DNA of 64,000 nt from Amycolatopsis decaplanina DSM 44594 (GCF_000342005.1 NZ_AOHO01000026.1:1-64000), one strand, 5' to 3'; shown: positions 42,930-52,230, counted from the first letter of the stretch. Numbers and translations: made by a program. Notes: generated by a model not told the origin, from the sequence alone.

Positions 42930-43814
42930 ATGGAACTGCGTCAGCTCGAATACTTCGTCGCGGTGGCCGAGGAAGCGAACTTCACCCGGGCCGCCGAGCG
43001 GCTGCACGTCGCGCAGCCCGGCGTCAGCGCCCAGATCCGCCGTCTCGAACGCGAACTCGGGCAGCCGTTGCTCGACCGGTCGGCCAGGGCGGTGCGGCTG
43101 ACCGAGGTCGGTGCCGCCGCGCTCCCGCACGCGCGGGCCGCGCTCGCCGCCGTCGCCGGGGTGCGGCAGGCGGTCGACGACCTCACCGGGCTGGTCCGCG
43201 GCCAGGTCGCGATGGGCATGGTGTCCTCGCGTGGCCCGGTCAACCTGCCGGATCTGCTCGCGCGCTTCCACGAGCGTCACCCGGCGGTCGACATCACGCT
43301 CGCCGAGGCGACCTCCGACGTCCTGCTCGCGGGTGTCGCCGACGGCCGGTTCGACATCGCGCTGATCGGGCTTTCCGGTGAACCGCCGCCAGGGATCGGG
43401 TTCGAGGTCGTCCTCGACGAGCCGCTCGTCGCCATCTCCGGGCCGGACGATCCGCTCATCGGGCAGGCCACGATCACGCTGTCGGAGCTGGAGAGCCGTT
43501 CGCTGGTGAGCCTGCCGAAGGGCACCGGCATGCGCGCGATCGTCGACGCGGCGTTCCTCGCCGACAGCGCGCAGCCGCGGGTGACACTGGAGGCGGGCGA
43601 TCCGAACGTCGTCGCCGAACTGGTCGGGCGCGGGCTCGGCGTCGCCGTGGTGCCGATGTCGCTGGCGACGCATTACACGAGACTGCATGCCATGAAGATC
43701 ACGCGGCCCGCCGGACTGCGGGCGAAACTGGCGCTGGCCTGGCGGACGGAGGGGCCGGTCAGCCCCGCCGCCCGCGTGTTCATCAGTCAGGCGCGGGCGC
43801 TGCTCGGGTTGTGA
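42930..43814 (+). CDS. LysR-family transcriptional regulator
   Basis: A 294-residue regulator. The N-terminal helix-turn-helix is MELRQLEYFVAVAEEANFTRAAERLHVAQPGVSAQIRRLERELGQPLLDRSARAVRLTEVG, followed by a periplasmic-binding-like effector domain. It diverges from the FAD oxidase gene with a LysR box in between, so it probably activates that gene and controls its own. Its 3' end overlaps the convergent methyltransferase by 32 nt. Confidence 0.9.
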   Translation: MELRQLEYFVAVAEEANFTRAAERLHVAQPGVSAQIRRLERELGQPLLDRSARAVRLTEVGAAALPHARAALAAVAGVRQAVDDLTGLVRGQVAMGMVSSRGPVNLPDLLARFHERHPAVDITLAEATSDVLLAGVADGRFDIALIGLSGEPPPGIGFEVVLDEPLVAISGPDDPLIGQATITLSELESRSLVSLPKGTGMRAIVDAAFLADSAQPRVTLEAGDPNVVAELVGRGLGVAVVPMSLATHYTRLHAMKITRPAGLRAKLALAWRTEGPVSPAARVFISQARALLGL

Positions 43815-44892
43815 GCCGCCCCGTTTTCAGTCGCCACAGCGAGGTCACCTCCTTCGCCCGGGCGGCGTGCAACGGATCGCGCGGATCGGCGGCCCGCGGA
43901 TGCCTCGGCCGGATGTCCTCCCTGCCAAGGACTTCGAGGCCGGACCGCTCGAGCGCGTCGAGGAGTTCTCCGCGCCGGCGCAGGCCCAGCAGTTCGGCGA
44001 GGTCGGACAGGATCAGCCACGCCTCCCCGCCGGGTTCGAGGTGCCGCGGCAGCCGGTCGAGGAACGCCTTCAGCATCCGGCTTCCCGGGTCGTAGACGGC
44101 GCGTTCGAGCGGGGTGTGCGCGCGGGCGGGCAGCCAGGGCGGATTGCAGACGATCAGCGGTGCGCGGCCTGGTGGGAACACGTCCGCTTCAAGGGTTTCG
44201 AGCCCGCTGAAGCCGAGCCGGGCGAAGTTCTCCCGCGCGCAGGCGAGCGCGCGGGGTTCGTTGTCCGTCGCCACCACGCGTTCGACTCCCCGGTGCGCGA
44301 GGACCGCGGCGAGCACACCGGTCCCGGTGCCGATGTCGAAGGCGAGTTCCTTGGCGGGCAAAGGAGTTCTCGCCACCAAATCGACGTACTCGCCGCGGAC
44401 GGGGGAGAAGACCCCGTGGTGCGGGTGGATCCTCGCGCCGAGCGCCGGGATCTCGACGCCCTTCACGCGCCATTCGTGCGCGCCGACGACGCCGAGCAGT
44501 TCGCGCAAGGACACCAGCGACGCGGCTTTGGACGGCCCGTAGACCTCGGTGCAGGCCTCGCGCACGTCCGGCCCGCGGCGCAACGGCAGGACGTGGCCCG
44601 GGTCCAGCGGGACCAGCAGCCTGCCGAGGATCCGCGCCCGGCGTGACTGCTGGTTCCGCTGCTCCTGAAAGGGTTTCCCGGTCGCCGTGCCGCACCGCCG
44701 GGACAACGCGGTGAGCAGGTTCCGCGCGCCGGGGAAGTCGCCGTACCAGGCGAGACCGGTGCCGGACGCGGCGAGCCGGAACGCCTCGCCGGCGGTGATG
44801 CGATCGTCGACGGCGACGACGGTCCGGGGCATTCTCGTGCCGACGGTGGTCAGCCAGCGCCGACCACCGTCCTTTATGGACAGGGGGTTCAT
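43783..44892 (-). CDS. Class I SAM methyltransferase (NPPW type)
   Basis: A 369-residue methyltransferase. The SAM site is LAFDIGTGTGVLAAVLAHRGVERVVATDNEPRAL (about 197-231), and the catalytic LIVCNPPWLPAR (about 255) has the NPPW form of N6-adenine/N5-glutamine methyltransferases related to PrmC/HemK. The N-terminal 180 residues are helical with no recognised domain. AGGAACGG precedes ATG 44892. The substrate could be a protein glutamine or a small molecule. Confidence 0.8.
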   Translation of the reverse strand: MNPLSIKDGGRRWLTTVGTRMPRTVVAVDDRITAGEAFRLAASGTGLAWYGDFPGARNLLTALSRRCGTATGKPFQEQRNQQSRRARILGRLLVPLDPGHVLPLRRGPDVREACTEVYGPSKAASLVSLRELLGVVGAHEWRVKGVEIPALGARIHPHHGVFSPVRGEYVDLVARTPLPAKELAFDIGTGTGVLAAVLAHRGVERVVATDNEPRALACARENFARLGFSGLETLEADVFPPGRAPLIVCNPPWLPARAHTPLERAVYDPGSRMLKAFLDRLPRHLEPGGEAWLILSDLAELLGLRRRGELLDALERSGLEVLGREDIRPRHPRAADPRDPLHAARAKEVTSLWRLKTGRLTTRAAPAPD

Positions 44893-45017
44893 GTTTTCCG
44901 TTCCTGGATCCGCCCGCGGCGAAGAGACCCCGCGGGCGTGGCTCGTCGGGGGACAAGGTCGGGAACGGCGGTTAGTGGACCACCGCGGCATGAACCGGTG
45001 TCGACACGAAGCCGAGT

Positions 45018-45842
45018 TTAGCGGAACGACGCGGCGTGATCGGCCGCCCAGATCTCGAAGTCCAGCCCCGGCCTGCCGGTGACCTCCTGGACGGTCGAGG
45101 TGACCACGCCCGGATTCTTCACCAGCTCCCGGAATCCGGCCAGCATCGTGTCGACGATGAAGTCCGGCATCTTGGCGAGCATGGCCGCGCGTGCCTCCTC
45201 CGGCGGGATCTCCTCCCAGCGCGCCGGACGGCCCGCGGCCTCGCCGATGATCCGGACCTGCTCGATCTGCGTCATCGGCCGCGTGCCGGTGAGCGCGTAC
45301 TTCGCCCCCGCGTGCCCGTCGCCGGTCAGCGCTTCGACGGCCACCGCGGCGATGTCCCGCTCGTGGATCATCGTCATGGCCGCCTCGCCGTACGCGCCGC
45401 GGACGACGCCGCCCGCGCGGATCGACGGTGCCCATCCGAGTGCGTTCGCCGCGAACGCATGCGGCCGCAGGAAGGTCCACTCCACGCCCGCGGCTTCGAT
45501 CGCCTCCTCGACGGTGCGATGCCAGGCGCCGATGGCGTTGTCCTGCTCCGTCAGGGAATCGTCGACGGCGCCCGAGGAAAGGAACACGACGCGTTTCACC
45601 CGCTCCCCGAGCAGCGACACCGTCGGCACCAGTGCCTCGGCGGATCCGGCGAGCATCAGGAACACCGTGTCCACGCCGTCGAGCGCCGGCGCGATCGTTT
45701 CCGGTTTCGCCAGGTCTCCGCGGACCCCGTCCGGTGGTGGGTTCCGGCTCAGCGCCCGGACCGGGACGTCCTTCGCCCGCAACTCGGTGACCACTCGCGA
45801 GCCGACGTTGCCCGTCGCGCCGGCGACCAGGATCGGCTTCAT
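45018..45842 (-). CDS. NmrA-like NAD(P)-binding protein
   Basis: A 274-residue atypical short-chain dehydrogenase. The Rossmann motif ILVAGATGNVGSRVV opens it; VKRVVFLSSGAVDD and EWTFLRPHAFAANAL follow, as in NmrA/TMR proteins that sense NADP(H) or reduce quinones. Its ATG overlaps the upstream monooxygenase-like gene by 4 nt. In Streptomyces coelicolor an epimerase-like gene belongs to the SoxR regulon, which fits its place here beside soxR. Confidence 0.85.
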   Translation of the reverse strand: MKPILVAGATGNVGSRVVTELRAKDVPVRALSRNPPPDGVRGDLAKPETIAPALDGVDTVFLMLAGSAEALVPTVSLLGERVKRVVFLSSGAVDDSLTEQDNAIGAWHRTVEEAIEAAGVEWTFLRPHAFAANALGWAPSIRAGGVVRGAYGEAAMTMIHERDIAAVAVEALTGDGHAGAKYALTGTRPMTQIEQVRIIGEAAGRPARWEEIPPEEARAAMLAKMPDFIVDTMLAGFRELVKNPGVVTSTVQEVTGRPGLDFEIWAADHAASFR

Positions 45843-46423
45843 GCCGCCACCGCCGAGAAGATCGGGCGGTACCGCTTGACCGACCCGCCCGACATCCCCG
45901 GGTAGGTCTGCACCTTCTTCCACACGTCCGTCGTCCCGATGCCGTCGGCGCCGGGCGCCACGAGGGCGGCGAGGTGGGCTTCGGCGCTCGCCCATTCGGC
46001 GTAGTTCAGCACCCGGGTCCCGTCGGTGCTCACGTGGAAGAACCCCGAGATCCCGCCTTCCGGCAGCGCGGGTTCCGACGCCATCGCTTCGAAGACGAGG
46101 TCGATCCAGTCGCGCTGCCGCCGCTCGTCGGGTCCCTCGAATTCGACCGAGACGATCACGAGGCAGCCGGGCGTCCCCTCGCGGCGCTGTCCGCGGTAGA
46201 GCTGGAACACGGGCGCGCCGTCGAGGCCTTGGATGGCGTCTTCGCTGGTCCACTGCTCGTAAGTGAAGGCGCCGTCGTGGTCGATGCCTTCGTACGCGGT
46301 GAAGGAAACGAGCCCTTCGTGGCTTTTGAACGCCGCCCGTGCCGCGTCGGCGTCCGGCCATTCCCGCGCCACCGCGACCGTCGCCTCGGCCGGCGTCGGC
46401 CAATGTCCTTTGTGGATGGTCAT
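45839..46423 (-). CDS. Antibiotic biosynthesis monooxygenase-like protein
   Basis: About 194 residues with two ferredoxin-like ABM-type halves (AFTYEQWTSEDAIQGLDGAPVFQLYR and ISGFFHVSTDGTRVLNYAEWASAEAHLAAL). I start it at ATG 46423 (AAGGGA upstream); ATG 46447 is possible. ABM proteins oxidise quinone-like aromatics without cofactors or degrade small reactive compounds. First gene of the operon facing soxR, directly behind the SoxR-like box. Confidence 0.75.
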   Translation of the reverse strand: MTIHKGHWPTPAEATVAVAREWPDADAARAAFKSHEGLVSFTAYEGIDHDGAFTYEQWTSEDAIQGLDGAPVFQLYRGQRREGTPGCLVIVSVEFEGPDERRQRDWIDLVFEAMASEPALPEGGISGFFHVSTDGTRVLNYAEWASAEAHLAALVAPGADGIGTTDVWKKVQTYPGMSGGSVKRYRPIFSAVAA

Positions 46424-46461
46424 TTCGGAGGTCCCTTGTGCTGTCATGTCTCCAGCATCGA

Positions 46462-46481
46462 ACTTAAACAAGGGTTTAAGT
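46462..46481. promoter_or_regulatory. SoxR-type operator
   Basis: ACTTAAACAAGGGTTTAAGT has perfect 8-bp arms around AAGG. It lies between the divergent starts of soxR and the monooxygenase-like gene, just inside a minus-strand TTGACT (46484-46479) that could be the -35 box. Placement between -35 and -10 is the MerR-family rule. No convincing -10 is visible. Confidence 0.7.
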
Positions 46482-46499
46482 CAAGCTAAGATCGTGGCC

Positions 46500-46946
46500 A
46501 TGTCCGAACTCCCGGCCGAACTCACCATCGGGGAGCTGTCCCGGCGCAGCGGTGTCGCCACCTCCGCCCTGCGGTTCTACGAACGCCAGGGCCTCATCAG
46601 CAGCAGGCGGACCAGCGGAAATCAGCGCCGTTACCCCCGGAGCGCGCTCCGCCTGGTCGCGTTCATCCGCGCGTCGCATCACCTCGGCATCCCGTTGGAG
46701 GTGATCGGCGGCGTGCTCGATTTCCTGCCCGAAGGCGCCGCGCCGGACCACGCGTTCTGGCAGCGCGCTTCCGCTTGCTGGAGTGCCGAGATCGACAAGC
46801 GCATCGAGCAGCTGGAGTGCATGCGGGACCGGTTCACCGAATGCATCGGCTGCGGCTGCCTGTCCTTCGAACAGTGCGTGCTGGTGAACCCCGGTGACGT
46901 CCTCGCCGCCAAAGGGCCCGGCCCGGCGTGGCTGATCAACGACTGA
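46500..46946 (+). CDS. soxR: Redox-sensing activator SoxR
   Basis: A 148-residue MerR-family regulator. The winged helix is [45 protein letters not shown], followed by the dimerisation helix and the [2Fe-2S] motif [12 protein letters not shown] (CX2CXCX5C), diagnostic of SoxR. In actinobacteria SoxR responds to redox-active compounds such as endogenous pigments rather than to superoxide in general. Divergent ABM and NmrA-like genes are its probable targets. Its 3' end overlaps the convergent sigma factor gene by 11 nt. Confidence 0.93.
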   Translation: MSELPAELTIGELSRRSGVATSALRFYERQGLISSRRTSGNQRRYPRSALRLVAFIRASHHLGIPLEVIGGVLDFLPEGAAPDHAFWQRASACWSAEIDKRIEQLECMRDRFTECIGCGCLSFEQCVLVNPGDVLAAKGPGPAWLIND

Positions 46947-48156
46947 GCACGGCCAGTTTTCGTTCCAGCAGCCGTCGTTCGGCGCTGTTGCCCGCTCTCC
47001 GGATCGCCGTTTCGTACTCCTGCACCGATTCCGCCATGCGGCCGGCGCGGTACAGCAGATCGGCGCGGATGGCGTGGTAGAGGTGGTATTCCTCCAGGTC
47101 GAGGCCGTCGATCACGTCGAGTGCGGTCGCCGGGCCGTCGACTTCGGCGACCGCGACGGCGCGGTTGAGCGCGACGACCGGTGTCGGATTCGCCGCCAGC
47201 AGCAGGTCGTACAGCCGCACGATCTGCGCCCAGTCCGTGCTCGCCGTGTCGGCGGCGTCGCTGTGGACGGCGTTGATCGCCGCCTGGATCTGGTACGGGC
47301 CCGGCTGGTTCCGGCGCAGGCAGGCACGGACCAGCGCCTGCCCTTCGGCGATCAGGTCCCGGTCCCACCGTGACCGGTCCTGCTCCGCCAGCAGCACGAC
47401 GTCGCCGTCCGCGCCGGTGCGGGCGGCGCGGCGCGACTCGGTGAGCAGCATCAGCGCCAGCAGCCCGGTGGCCTCCGGTTCGTCGGGCATGAGGCCCGCC
47501 AGCAGCCTGCCGAGCTGGATCGCCTCGGCGCACAGGTCCTCCCGCACCAGCCGCTCGCCCGAACTGGCCGTGTACCCCTCGTTGAACACGAGATAGATCA
47601 CGGCGAGCACCGAACGCAGCCGGTCCGGCAGGTCGGCGTCGCCGGGGACGCGGTACGGGATCTTCGCGTCGCGGATCTTGCCCTTCGCCCGGACCAGCCG
47701 TTGCGCCATCGTCGTTTCGGGGACGAAGAACGCGTGCGCGATCTCGCCGGTGGTCAACCCGCCCAGGAGTTTCAACGTCAAGGCGACCTGTGCGGGGACG
47801 GCCAGCGAGGGATGGCAGCAGGTGAAGATCAGCCGTAACCGTTCGTCGCGCACCGGGCCCTCCTCCGCTGGTTCGCTGTCGGCGTTGAGCAACGCGGCCT
47901 GGGCGTGTTTGTCGTCGCGCGCGGCTTCCCGGCGCAATCGGTCGACGGCCTTGTTGCGGGCGGTCGTGATGATCCATCCCGCCGGGCTCGGCGGTGGACC
48001 GCTGGACGGCCACCGGTCCACCGCCTCGGCGAAGGCGTCCTGGACCGCGTCTTCGGCGATGTCGATGCTGCCGAAGACGCGGACCAGCACGGATACCGCG
48101 CGGCCGTACTCCTGTGCGAAGACACGGCCGATGTCTTCGGTGGTCAGGGCACGCAC
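46936..48156 (-). CDS. ECF sigma factor with C-terminal extension (ECF42-like)
   Basis: A 406-residue RNA polymerase sigma factor. Sigma region 2 (about 8-75: [35 protein letters not shown]) and region 4 ([34 protein letters not shown]) are followed by a long helical, TPR-like C-terminal domain (about 190-406) that ends with [28 protein letters not shown]. This architecture with an adjacent YCII/DGPF gene defines the ECF42 group. It has no anti-sigma gene. GTG 48156 overlaps the end of the YCII gene by 13 nt. Confidence 0.9.
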   Translation of the reverse strand: MRALTTEDIGRVFAQEYGRAVSVLVRVFGSIDIAEDAVQDAFAEAVDRWPSSGPPPSPAGWIITTARNKAVDRLRREAARDDKHAQAALLNADSEPAEEGPVRDERLRLIFTCCHPSLAVPAQVALTLKLLGGLTTGEIAHAFFVPETTMAQRLVRAKGKIRDAKIPYRVPGDADLPDRLRSVLAVIYLVFNEGYTASSGERLVREDLCAEAIQLGRLLAGLMPDEPEATGLLALMLLTESRRAARTGADGDVVLLAEQDRSRWDRDLIAEGQALVRACLRRNQPGPYQIQAAINAVHSDAADTASTDWAQIVRLYDLLLAANPTPVVALNRAVAVAEVDGPATALDVIDGLDLEEYHLYHAIRADLLYRAGRMAESVQEYETAIRRAGNSAERRLLERKLAVLSR

Positions 48157-48512
48157 GAAGGGTCTTCCACACCCTGGAACGGCCGGACCTCGACCGGCAG
48201 GTAGGTGATCTCGGCGACCCGGCGGCCCCAATCGAGCGCGGCGTCCAGATCCGGCACCTCGACGATGGTGAAGCCGCCGAGATGTTCCTTCCCCTCGAGG
48301 TAGGGGCCGTCCGTCGTCGCGATCTCGCCGTTCTCCGTGGCCCGCAGCACGGTCGCCGTGGTCGGCGGGTGCAGGCCGGCGGCGAACACCCAGACGCCCG
48401 CGGTCTTCATCTCGTCGTTGAGCGCCTGGATCTTGCGCATCACCGGTTCGAGGACCTCCGGCGGCGGGATGGGGCCGTCGGGGTGGTAGAGGCTGATCAG
48501 GTACTGAGTCAT
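48144..48512 (-). CDS. YCII/DGPF-domain protein
   Basis: A 122-residue ferredoxin-fold protein ([34 protein letters not shown]...[32 protein letters not shown]). The DGP(Y/F) motif names the family. It is the constant partner of ECF42-type sigma factors, which control it; its biochemical role is unclear. GGAGGA precedes the ATG. The sigma gene overlaps its 3' end. Confidence 0.88.
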   Translation of the reverse strand: MTQYLISLYHPDGPIPPPEVLEPVMRKIQALNDEMKTAGVWVFAAGLHPPTTATVLRATENGEIATTDGPYLEGKEHLGGFTIVEVPDLDAALDWGRRVAEITYLPVEVRPFQGVEDPSCVP

Positions 48513-48548
48513 GGCGTCCTCCTCAATCGTGCGGTCTTTCACTCTCTA

Positions 48549-48575
48549 TACGAAGGGCGTCCCGCCGATTCGACA
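48549..48575 (-). promoter_or_regulatory. Candidate ECF promoter of the YCII-sigma operon
   Basis: On the minus strand TGTCGA (48575-48570) and CGTA (48552-48549) are separated by 17 nt, 37 nt before the YCII start codon. TGTCGA agrees with the -35 element reported for ECF42 promoters as I remember it, which would make the operon self-activating. Confidence 0.55.
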
Positions 48576-48624
48576 ACGACGGGGATCTTTCCGGTTTTTT
48601 TCTTTCCGCGCACTTCGCCGCAGG

Positions 48625-50175
48625 TCAGAACGCCGCCGGAGGCAGCACGCAGCCGGGGCGGGACAGCTCGAGCCGTGACTTCTTGCCCAGGCAGGCGGAG
48701 ATCCGATGGACCTGCTGGCCGTAGCTGCGGCCCTTCAGCGCGGTCTCGGTCCCGTCCCGGCCGACCTCGCACGGGTTGCCCTCGGTGCAGCGCTCGCCGT
48801 CACGGTTGTGGGTGTTGTTGATGCCCATGACCGTGTTCGCGTCGGGGGTCAGAAGTACCGAGCCGGAGTAGCCGGGCCTGCTCGCGCAGGTTTCGCTCGT
48901 GGCGTAGCGAACCGCGTCGTCCTGCTGGTATCCGCCCTCTCGCAGGTGCGGCACCACGGCCTCCACCGTGCACCGCGGGCGGCTGCTGGAGTAGGCCATG
49001 AGGAGCCGGTCGCCGTCGCGCATCGGGGTGGTGGTCAACCGGAAGACTTTCGCGCCTTCCCTGGCCAGTTGCGCGTAGGTCTTGTTCAGCCGGTACAGCG
49101 CGATGTCGGTGCCGGTAATCGTCGCGTACACCAACCGGGTGGCGCGGGCCGTGGTCCGCGGATAGCCGTCCCGGTCGGCGATGGTGACCGGGCGGGGCAG
49201 ACCGGCGGGCCGGTCGATGAGTGCCCTTCCCGGTGCGGGCCGCTCGCCCGGCACGCAGTGGCCGTTGGTCAGCGCCAGCGCGAGGTCTTCGGGACGCGCG
49301 GTGTCGGCGCGCACCACCGCGCCCTTGCAGTCGCCCACGGCGGCCGTGCCCTCCACGTTCGGGACCGGGGAGTCCGGGGGCACGTCGGTACCGGTCACGA
49401 TGCCGGTGATCCAGGCGGAGTTCTTCGAGACGTCGGTGTACATGTCGGGGAAGTCGGCGCCCCTGATGCCGGGCCCGATGACCGTTCCGGCCAGTGCCCA
49501 GTCGTCGCCCGAACGGATCAGCGCGGGGCCTCCGGAGTCCGTCGTCCCCGGTCCGACGGGAGGATCGACGCGGCCGACGCACAACGGCAGGATGTGCCCG
49601 TCGTCGTCCCAGCACCGGTCGAGCGGCACGACTTCGGTGTCCGCTTCGCGCAACTTGCGGGGGAAGCACTTCGGGTCCTCGAAGTCGTCGCAGCCGGTCG
49701 AAGCCGCGCCCCAGCCGAGGATGCGGACCGGGGTTCCGTCGGCGGGTGTGGCCTCGGCGAGCCGGACGGGCCGGGCTCGCACGGGGTTGCGCAGGTGCAG
49801 CACCGCGATGTCCTCGCCGGGAGGGTCGTACGAGTTGTGGCGCCGGTAGAACTTGTCGACGTCGGCGACCTCACCCCCGGTGGTCGTGTCCAGCGAGCCG
49901 ACGCGGACCTTCCAGCCGCGGGGGACCCCGGCGGTCGAGCCGGTCGGGGTGTTGGCGCAGTGGCCCGCGGTGACCGCCCACTGGGGTGCGATGAGCACCG
50001 CCCCGCACCGGTGTCCGTCCGGGCGAGGGGAGTCGTACTGGAGCGAGACCATGAACGAATACGGCCGGGTGGACCCGGTGCCGCCGATGATGGCCGACGC
50101 GGGGACCGCGACCGTCATCGTCATGGTCAGCGCGAGCCCGATGAGCAGCGCGAAAGATCGTGAACGGAGAAACAT
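48625..50175 (-). CDS. Secreted serine protease with two trypsin-like domains
   Basis: A protein of about 516 residues. A signal peptide ends near PASA; processing would free IIGG, the classic new N-terminus of S1 proteases. Domain 1 (about 29-262) has triad His72 (VTAGHC), Asp122 (EDIAVLHL) and Ser214 (TTDSGGPAL). Domain 2 (about 277-460) has a second, apparently complete triad: His306 (LTNGHCV), Asp357 (GTDIALYRL) and Ser437 (RPGYSGSVLL), closer to V8/glutamyl-type peptidases. GTG 50184 is another possible start. Numbering uses ATG 50175. Confidence 0.82.
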   Translation of the reverse strand: MFLRSRSFALLIGLALTMTMTVAVPASAIIGGTGSTRPYSFMVSLQYDSPRPDGHRCGAVLIAPQWAVTAGHCANTPTGSTAGVPRGWKVRVGSLDTTTGGEVADVDKFYRRHNSYDPPGEDIAVLHLRNPVRARPVRLAEATPADGTPVRILGWGAASTGCDDFEDPKCFPRKLREADTEVVPLDRCWDDDGHILPLCVGRVDPPVGPGTTDSGGPALIRSGDDWALAGTVIGPGIRGADFPDMYTDVSKNSAWITGIVTGTDVPPDSPVPNVEGTAAVGDCKGAVVRADTARPEDLALALTNGHCVPGERPAPGRALIDRPAGLPRPVTIADRDGYPRTTARATRLVYATITGTDIALYRLNKTYAQLAREGAKVFRLTTTPMRDGDRLLMAYSSSRPRCTVEAVVPHLREGGYQQDDAVRYATSETCASRPGYSGSVLLTPDANTVMGINNTHNRDGERCTEGNPCEVGRDGTETALKGRSYGQQVHRISACLGKKSRLELSRPGCVLPPAAF

Positions 50176-50352
50176 GCGATCCACGGTGGCCGGTCCGTGT
50201 CCGCGGAACGCGATCGACAGGTAACAGTTCCGGGACGGCGAGGCCCTGACTGGTACCGCCGGACCCAGGCTGAACAGACCGTGTCATCTTCGGGCGGCGC
50301 CCGGTTTCCTGGACTCGGAACACGAGAACGAGTCCACTCAGGAGAAACAGAG

Positions 50353-51120
50353 ATGACAAACTCCCCGGCATCGCACGTGAACAGGGTCGCCGTCGTCACC
50401 GGCGCGTCCAGTGGGATCGGTGAGGCGGCCGCTCGGCGGCTCGCCGCCTCCGGCGCGGCTGTCGCGCTCATCGCCCGCCGGGCGGACCGGCTGGAAACGC
50501 TGGCCAAGGAGATCGAGCGGGACGGCGGTACCGCGCTCGTGCTCGCGGCCGACGTCGCCGACGCCGAGGCGATGCGGGCCGCGGCGGCCGAGGTCGAAGC
50601 GGGACTGGGCCGCGCGGACCTGCTGTTCAACAACGCCGGCGTGATGCTGGCCGCGCCGATCGACGAACTCGCCACCGGCGACTGGCAGCGCATGATCGAC
50701 GTCAACATGACGGGTCTGATGAACGCCATCGGCGCGTTCGTGCCGCATTTGGTCGCTTCGGCGGCCGAAAAGGGCGTCGCGGACCTGGTGAACACCTCGT
50801 CCATCGGCGCACAGGCTGTTTTCCCGTCCTTCGCCGTGTACGTCGCTTCGAAGGCATACGTGACCCACTTGTCGAAGAACCTTCGTGCCGACCTCGGCCC
50901 GAAGGGGGTCCGGGTCGCGGCGATCGAGCCGGGTCTGGTCGAGACCGAGCTGCAGGGCCACGTCACCGACGCCGGCGCACTGGAGTGGCTGGACGGCGTG
51001 CGCGAGACGCTGACCTGGCTGAAGCCGGAGGACATCGCCGAGACCGTGGCGTTCCTGACCTCGCTCCCGGCGCGGGTGAACCTTCAGCAGGTCACCGTGA
51101 TGCCCACCGCGCAGGTCTGA
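50353..51120 (+). CDS. Short-chain dehydrogenase/reductase
   Basis: A 255-residue classical SDR. The cofactor motif is VVTGASSGIGEAAARRL; ALIARRADRL after strand 2 suggests NADPH. NNAG and the catalytic Ser and YVASK motif (TSSIGAQAV...VYVASKAYV) are intact. AGGAG lies 7 nt before the ATG. It converges with a TetR gene, whose stop is only 1 nt away. Substrate unknown. Confidence 0.9.
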   Translation: MTNSPASHVNRVAVVTGASSGIGEAAARRLAASGAAVALIARRADRLETLAKEIERDGGTALVLAADVADAEAMRAAAAEVEAGLGRADLLFNNAGVMLAAPIDELATGDWQRMIDVNMTGLMNAIGAFVPHLVASAAEKGVADLVNTSSIGAQAVFPSFAVYVASKAYVTHLSKNLRADLGPKGVRVAAIEPGLVETELQGHVTDAGALEWLDGVRETLTWLKPEDIAETVAFLTSLPARVNLQQVTVMPTAQV

Positions 51121-51121
51121 T

Positions 51122-51658
51122 TCAGGGGAAGAGGATCCGGGCGATCGCGCGGGCGGCGGTGTCCGGATCCTCGAGATGCTCGGCGCGCAGCGCGCCGGTG
51201 AGCCACAGGTTCGCGAAACCGTGCATCAGCGACCACGCGGCGACTCCCGCCATCTCGTCGTCGCTGACCGACGACGCGCCACTGGTCAGCAGGGCCCCCG
51301 CGCGGTCACGGGCGGCGGCCAGCGCCGCGTCGTCCTCGCGGTGGAGTTCAGGGCGGAACATCACCTCGAAATGCGCGCGATGCTCGATCGCGAAGCGCAC
51401 ATAGGCCACACCGACCTCGACGAAGTCCCGATCGCCCTCGGCCGCGAGCGCGTCCGCGAGCAGGTCGAATCCCTCGGCGGCCAGTGCGGTGAGGACCCCG
51501 GCCTTGTCGCCGAAATGGTGCACCGGCCCGGCGTGCGAGACCCCCGCGCGCCGGGCGAGGTCGCGAAGGCTGATCCCGGCCGGGCCGTGTTCGGTGATGG
51601 CCGCGACGGCGGCGTCGAGCACGGCCCGGCGGAGGTCGCCGTGGTGATACGGACTCAT
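51122..51658 (-). CDS. TetR-family regulator
   Basis: A 178-residue repressor from ATG 51658. The helix-turn-helix is HHGDLRRAVLDAAVAAITEHGPAGISLRDLARRAGVSHAGPVHHFGDKAGVLTALA; the remainder is the TetR C-terminal (WHG-like) ligand domain. An inverted repeat (51677-51709) lies between it and the divergent DoxX-like gene, the most likely target. Ligand unknown. Confidence 0.87.
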   Translation of the reverse strand: MSPYHHGDLRRAVLDAAVAAITEHGPAGISLRDLARRAGVSHAGPVHHFGDKAGVLTALAAEGFDLLADALAAEGDRDFVEVGVAYVRFAIEHRAHFEVMFRPELHREDDAALAAARDRAGALLTSGASSVSDDEMAGVAAWSLMHGFANLWLTGALRAEHLEDPDTAARAIARILFP

Positions 51659-51676
51659 GCCAACGAATCTAGTCAT

Positions 51677-51709
51677 TGACAAGATGGCCCGCAACGGCGC
51701 ATCTTGTCA
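51677..51709. promoter_or_regulatory. Inverted repeat between TetR and DoxX genes
   Basis: TGACAAGATG (51677-51686) and CATCTTGTCA (51700-51709) are exact inverted arms separated by 13 nt, lying between the divergent start codons. A probable TetR operator. Confidence 0.65.
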
Positions 51710-51741
51710 GTGGAAAGTTTCGCTGCTCGGAAGGCATGGTC

Positions 51742-52230
51742 ATGGACCCCGGTCTCGTACCCGTACTGATGCTGATCGCCGTCACGGCGACGTTGTCCCT
51801 GCTGGGAGCCATTGGCGTCCAGCGGCTGAAGCCCTGGCCGGTGGCCGTGCGCGGCGGCGTCGCGGCGCTGTTCGTCACGACCGGGCTCGCGCACTTCATC
51901 GGCATGCGCGAGGAACTGATCGCGATGGTGCCGCCCGCGCTGCCCGCACCCGGGCTGCTGGTCACCGTCACCGGCGTCCTCGAACTCGCGGGCGCCGCGG
52001 GGGTGCTGTGGTCGCGCACGGCGCCGTGGGCGTCCGCCGGGCTGACCGTCCTGTTGCTGGGGATGTTCCCGGCGAACGTGTACAAGGCGCTGCACGGGCC
52101 GGTGACGTCGGTGATGGACGAACTCGTCCCGCGCAGCCTGATGCAGGTGGTCTTCCTGGCCGCGACGGTGTCACTGGTGGTCTATTACGCGCGTACACCG
52201 GACAGGCCCTTTGCCCAAAGGAGACCTTAA
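51742..52230 (+). CDS. DoxX-like membrane protein
   Basis: A 162-residue protein with four membrane helices. RLKPWPVAVRGGVAALFVTTGLAHFIGMREELIAMVPPALPAPGLLVTVTGVLELAGAAGVL is characteristic of DoxX-like proteins. GGAAGG lies 7 nt before ATG 51742. It faces the TetR gene across an inverted repeat. Many DoxX-like genes of actinobacteria are induced by thiol or redox stress, but the role here is not shown. Confidence 0.82.
   Translation: MDPGLVPVLMLIAVTATLSLLGAIGVQRLKPWPVAVRGGVAALFVTTGLAHFIGMREELIAMVPPALPAPGLLVTVTGVLELAGAAGVLWSRTAPWASAGLTVLLLGMFPANVYKALHGPVTSVMDELVPRSLMQVVFLAATVSLVVYYARTPDRPFAQRRP

Noticed and set aside
48590..48606. T-run as a rho-independent terminator on the plus strand
   Set aside because: No plus-strand gene ends here and no stable stem precedes the T-run; it lies between two minus-strand genes.
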